From NCBI RefSeq assembly GCF_036195045.1, contig NZ_CP108100.1, forward strand, positions 6,944,001 to 7,008,000: 64,000 nt of DNA, given 5' to 3'. The position numbers were made by a program, and so were the translations under genes. Positions 61,365-64,000 of the stretch are shown here, piece by piece. The notes under the pieces were generated by a model. It was not told the origin of the DNA. It saw only the letters and a program-made list of their open reading frames with translations, and searched no databases. This DNA is from Streptomyces sp. NBC_00236. Lineage in GTDB: Bacteria; Actinomycetota; Actinomycetes; Streptomycetales; Streptomycetaceae. Position 1 is the stretch's first letter. The number at the start of each line of letters is the position of its first letter.

Positions 61365-62288
61365 GTGTCCTCCGTCACCGTGCCCGTCCTCGCCCCGCCG
61401 CGCCGTGCGTGGCTGACCGATCTGCCTGTCCTGCTCGTCGCCGTGGTGTGGGGCTCCAGCTATCTGGCCGCCAAGGGCATCACCACGACGCAGACCGTCA
61501 TCGCCGTCCTCGTGCTGCGGTTCGCCGTCGTGCTGCCCGTCCTGGTGATCGCCGGATGGTCCCGGCTGCGGGCGCTGACCGCCGCCCAGTGGCGGGGTGC
61601 GGGGCTGCTGGGCCTCGTACTCAGCGGGATCTTCCTCGTGGAGACGTACGGCATCGTGCACACCTCGGCGACCAACGCCGGGCTCATCATCAGCCTCACC
61701 ATGATCTTCACCCCGCTCGCCGAGGCCGCCGTGACGCGGAACCGGCCGACCGGGGCCTTCCTGGCGGCCGCCGGGCTCTCCGTCGCCGGAGTGGTCCTCC
61801 TGACCCAGGGCGGCGGATTCACCAGCCCCTCGGCGGGCGACCTGCTGATGCTCGTCGCCGCGCTCGCCCGTACCCTCCACGTGCTCCTGATGGCGCGCAT
61901 CAAGTCCGTCCGGTCGGCGGACTCGCTGTCCCTCACGACGGTCCAGCTCGGCAGCGCGGTCGCCGTCTTCGCCCTGCTGGCCGCCGCCCCCGGCACGGGG
62001 GAGTCACCCTGGTCGGTCGCGGCCGGGTTCGGCGCCCGGGAATGGGGCGGACTGCTGTTCCTCTCGGTCTTCTGCACGCTCTTCGCGTTCTTCGTGCAGA
62101 TGTGGTCCGTACGCCGCACCTCACCGTCCCGGGTCAGCCTGCTGCTCGGTACGGAACCGCTCTGGGCCGCCGCCGTCGGCATCGCGATCGGCGGCGAACG
62201 CCTCGGCGTCCTCGGGATCGCGGGCGCGGTGCTCGTGCTGGCCGGAACGGCGTGGGGGCGCCGCAGCGCGGACCCCGTCACCCCATGA
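61365..62288 (+). CDS. EamA/DMT-family transporter
   Basis: This 307-residue transporter has ten predicted membrane segments in two EamA repeats (LPVLLVAVVWGSSYLAAKGITTTQTVIAVLVLRF; GLLFLSVFCTLFAFFVQMWSVRRTSPSRVSLLLGTEPLWAAAVG). The GTG at 61365 follows AGGAG at 6-nt spacing; GTG 61344 is an alternative seven residues longer. Relatives export amino acids or drugs. It is distinct from the DMT protein at 8113-9021. Confidence 0.87.
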   Translation: MSSVTVPVLAPPRRAWLTDLPVLLVAVVWGSSYLAAKGITTTQTVIAVLVLRFAVVLPVLVIAGWSRLRALTAAQWRGAGLLGLVLSGIFLVETYGIVHTSATNAGLIISLTMIFTPLAEAAVTRNRPTGAFLAAAGLSVAGVVLLTQGGGFTSPSAGDLLMLVAALARTLHVLLMARIKSVRSADSLSLTTVQLGSAVAVFALLAAAPGTGESPWSVAAGFGAREWGGLLFLSVFCTLFAFFVQMWSVRRTSPSRVSLLLGTEPLWAAAVGIAIGGERLGVLGIAGAVLVLAGTAWGRRSADPVTP

Positions 62289-62299
62289 CCTCCGCCGGG

Positions 62300-62503
62300 T
62301 CACTCCTTGACCGAATCCGACGCGATCATGACGGCGACCCCCGCCACCACCAGCACGATGCAGACGAACAGCGAGTGGTCACCGAAGAACGGCAGCCGCC
62401 GCACCACGCTGAAGAACCTGAACCAGTCGAACCATTCGTGGAGCAGCCCGGCCGCACCCTGGACGAAGACCAGGAAGCCGACCGTCTCGCAGAGCTTCTT
62501 CAT
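62300..62503 (-). CDS. Small membrane protein
   Basis: The 67-residue protein from ATG 62503 has two hydrophobic segments (TVGFLVFVQGAAGLLHEWF and SLFVCIVLVVAGVAVMI) separated by the aromatic/basic loop DWFRFFSVVRRLPFFGDH. A longer frame to 62584 adds a charged, low-quality N-terminus. The pattern resembles small conserved Streptomyces membrane proteins of unknown role. It is convergent with the DMT gene. Confidence 0.62.
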   Translation of the reverse strand: MKKLCETVGFLVFVQGAAGLLHEWFDWFRFFSVVRRLPFFGDHSLFVCIVLVVAGVAVMIASDSVKE

Positions 62504-62649
62504 GGGGACGAGCCTGGCGGGCCGCGTACGGGCCCCGCGTCGGCCGGTGGTCTGCGCCGCCGGTCCGAAAGTCTCGCCTTCCACGACTTTGGTCGCTCCG
62601 CGGCCCGGAACGCCCGGAAGCCCCGCCCCGGCTGCGTAGCTTTGTCGAT

Positions 62650-63867
62650 ATGACGCGCACCGAATACCCCTGGCTGCTGCCCTCGGCGATGGCCGACCCC
62701 GAACTGCCGGGCGACCGGGGCAGCCGGACGCGCCGTACCGTGCGGGACTGGGTCGTCGACATCACGGCGTTCCTGTGTGCGGCGGGGATCGGCCTGGCGG
62801 CCGTCGCCGCGGTCGAGGCCGACGAGACCACCCCCGACGTCTTCGTCCTCATCGACTCGCTCGTCGGCGCCGCGGCCTGCTGCGCGCTGTGGGTCCGGCG
62901 TCGCTGGCCGGTCGGCCTCGCGGTCGCGCTGACACTCCTGTCCGTCGTCGAACCGGTCGCGGCGGGGGCCTGGCTGGTGGCGCTGTTCAGCGTGGCCGTG
63001 CACCGGCCGTTCCGCCCCGTGGCCTTCATCGGCGCGGGAGCCCTGCTGGTCGCCCCCGTACAGCCGTATCTGCGCCCGGACCCGTCCACCTCGTACGTCG
63101 CGTCCACCATCATCGGGGTACTGCTGGTCCTGCTCGTGCTCAGCTGGGGCATGGTCGTACGGTCCCGGCGCCAGCTGGTCGTCACCCTGCGCGAGCGCGC
63201 GAGGCGGGCCGAGTCCGAGGCCGGCCTGCGGGCCGAGCGGGCACAGCGGCTGGCCCGTGAGGACATCGCCCGCGAGATGCACGACGTCCTCGCCCACCGG
63301 CTGACCCTGCTCAGCGTCCACGCGGGCGCCCTGGAGTTCCGCCCCGACGCACCCACGGCCGAGGTCGCCCGCGCCGCCGGGGTCATCCGGGACAGCGCCC
63401 ACGAGGCGCTCCAGGACCTCCGCGAGATCATCGGCGTCCTGCGCAGCCCTCGCGACGGGGAAGGCGACCGGCCGCAGCCCACCCTCGCCACCCTGGACGC
63501 CCTCGTCGCCGAGTCCCGGCTGGCCGGCACGAAGGTCACGCTCGACAACCGCATCGCCGACCCGGCCGCAGCCCCCGCCGCCACCGGCCGGACCGTCTAC
63601 CGCATCGCCCAGGAGGGCCTGACCAACGCCCGCAAGCACGCGCCGGGCGCCGAGGTCACCGTCACGGTCGCCGGCGGACCCGGCCGGGGGATCACCGTCG
63701 AGGTGAGCAACCCGGCCCCCGTCGAACCGTTCGAGCAGGTACCGGGATCCGGCCAGGGCCTCATCGGTCTGACCGAGCGGGCCACCCTCGCCGGGGGCCG
63801 TCTCGACCACGGACCGGAACCTGACGGCGGGTTCGGGGTGCGTGCCTGGCTACCGTGGTCCTCATGA
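62650..63867 (+). CDS. Sensor histidine kinase (HisKA_3 type)
   Basis: This 405-residue kinase has four to five membrane segments in residues 35-165, a helical linker (RARRAESEAGLRAERAQRLAREDIA), the phospho-acceptor His in REMHDVLAHRLTLLSVHAG near residue 208, and an HATPase domain (RIAQEGLTNARKHAPGAEVTV, GSGQGLIGLTERATLAGG). The N-box has NARKH. It is coupled by ATGA to a response regulator gene at the window edge. Confidence 0.92.
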   Translation: MTRTEYPWLLPSAMADPELPGDRGSRTRRTVRDWVVDITAFLCAAGIGLAAVAAVEADETTPDVFVLIDSLVGAAACCALWVRRRWPVGLAVALTLLSVVEPVAAGAWLVALFSVAVHRPFRPVAFIGAGALLVAPVQPYLRPDPSTSYVASTIIGVLLVLLVLSWGMVVRSRRQLVVTLRERARRAESEAGLRAERAQRLAREDIAREMHDVLAHRLTLLSVHAGALEFRPDAPTAEVARAAGVIRDSAHEALQDLREIIGVLRSPRDGEGDRPQPTLATLDALVAESRLAGTKVTLDNRIADPAAAPAATGRTVYRIAQEGLTNARKHAPGAEVTVTVAGGPGRGITVEVSNPAPVEPFEQVPGSGQGLIGLTERATLAGGRLDHGPEPDGGFGVRAWLPWSS

Positions 63868-64000
63868 CCACCCCGGCTCCCGCCTCCGCGCCCCGTCCCG
63901 TCCGGCTGCTGATCGTCGACGACGACCCGCTGGTCCGGGCGGGGCTCACCCTCATGCTGGGCGGCGCCGAGGACATCGACATCGTGGGGGAGGGGGCCGA
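63864..64000 (+). CDS. Response regulator, N-terminal part (truncated by the window)
   Basis: The first 45 codons encode a receiver-domain start: VRLLIVDDDPLVRAGLTLMLGGAEDIDIVGEGA, with the acidic residues of the phosphorylation site. The ATG overlaps the kinase stop codon. The remainder, probably a LuxR-type HTH as in NarL proteins, lies outside the window. Confidence 0.88.
   Translation, partial: MTTPAPASAPRPVRLLIVDDDPLVRAGLTLMLGGAEDIDIVGEGA

Noticed and set aside
1..64000. Search for tRNA, rRNA, CRISPR arrays, prophage genes, transposases and a large biosynthetic cluster
   Set aside because: None could be recognised. The acyl-CoA ligases, SnoaL-like and ABM proteins are isolated and do not form a cluster.

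Overview
The window is high-GC actinobacterial chromosome and almost certainly Streptomyces. The evidence is pervasive third-position G/C, many GTG starts behind GGAGG-type ribosome sites, ATGA/GTGA stop-start couplings, Tat and lipoprotein signals, chitin and chitosan enzymes, and Streptomyces-typical small families (DUF5709-like, TerD, DivIVA-like, AlkZ-like). From memory the gene order resembles the S. coelicolor region around gcl, uricase, aceB and allB; this could not be checked here. No rRNA, tRNA, CRISPR array, prophage or transposase gene was seen.

Layout. 1-4.3 kb: a partial gene, then a sulfonate/nitrate-type ABC importer coupled to a flavin monooxygenase, probably for organosulfur scavenging. 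4.3-16.2 kb: mixed housekeeping and accessory genes: SnoaL-like, DUF5709-like, CoA transferase, TerD, DMT exporter, AlkZ-like protein, LuxR regulator, a coupled pair of acyl-CoA ligases, GNAT and a zinc-ribbon/Mrr-like protein. 16.4-23.7 kb: the glyoxylate branch, gcl, hyi and glxR, with a secreted PLD-like protein and a catalase between them. 23.8-32.4 kb: a five-gene polysaccharide operon (substrate-binding protein, two permeases, cytoplasmic GH20, secreted CBM3-GH16) facing a GntR/UTRA regulator, followed by a lactonase. 32.5-39.8 kb: purine catabolism: a small thiamine-binding-like protein and a DauR-type HTH protein, uraD, uraH, uricase, two NCS2 permeases and 8-oxoguanine deaminase. 39.9-47.3 kb: two GH46 chitosanases, an SH3 protein, an alpha/beta-hydrolase-like protein, FnIII proteins and a GH18 chitinase. 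47.4-57.9 kb: malate synthase, a MobA-like nucleotidyltransferase, a two-component system facing an ABC exporter, then allR, allB and allantoicase. 57.9-64 kb: small redox and transport genes and the start of another two-component system.

How it fits together. The scattered purine genes form one pathway: purine uptake, urate, 5-hydroxyisourate, OHCU, allantoin, allantoate, glyoxylate. Glyoxylate then goes either through tartronate semialdehyde (gcl, hyi, glxR) or to malate (aceB). Two operator classes tie these loci together. One is a pair of 15-bp palindromes (TTCYG-N5-YGGAA) spaced exactly 21 bp start to start, upstream of gcl, hyi and aceB and, in weaker form, between allR and allB; the IclR-type AllR is the likely ligand. 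The other is TCAACA-N3-TGTTGA, upstream of the uricase operon and the catalase gene (18 of 19 bases identical in extended form), with weaker copies at allB and aceB. This would couple H2O2-producing urate oxidation to catalase.

Two palindromic MITE-like elements (5.9 and 59.2 kb) share a core but have different termini. Chitin and chitosan genes carry recognisable regulatory sites: a dre-like pair inside the chitinase promoter and a CsnR-type palindrome at the first chitosanase.
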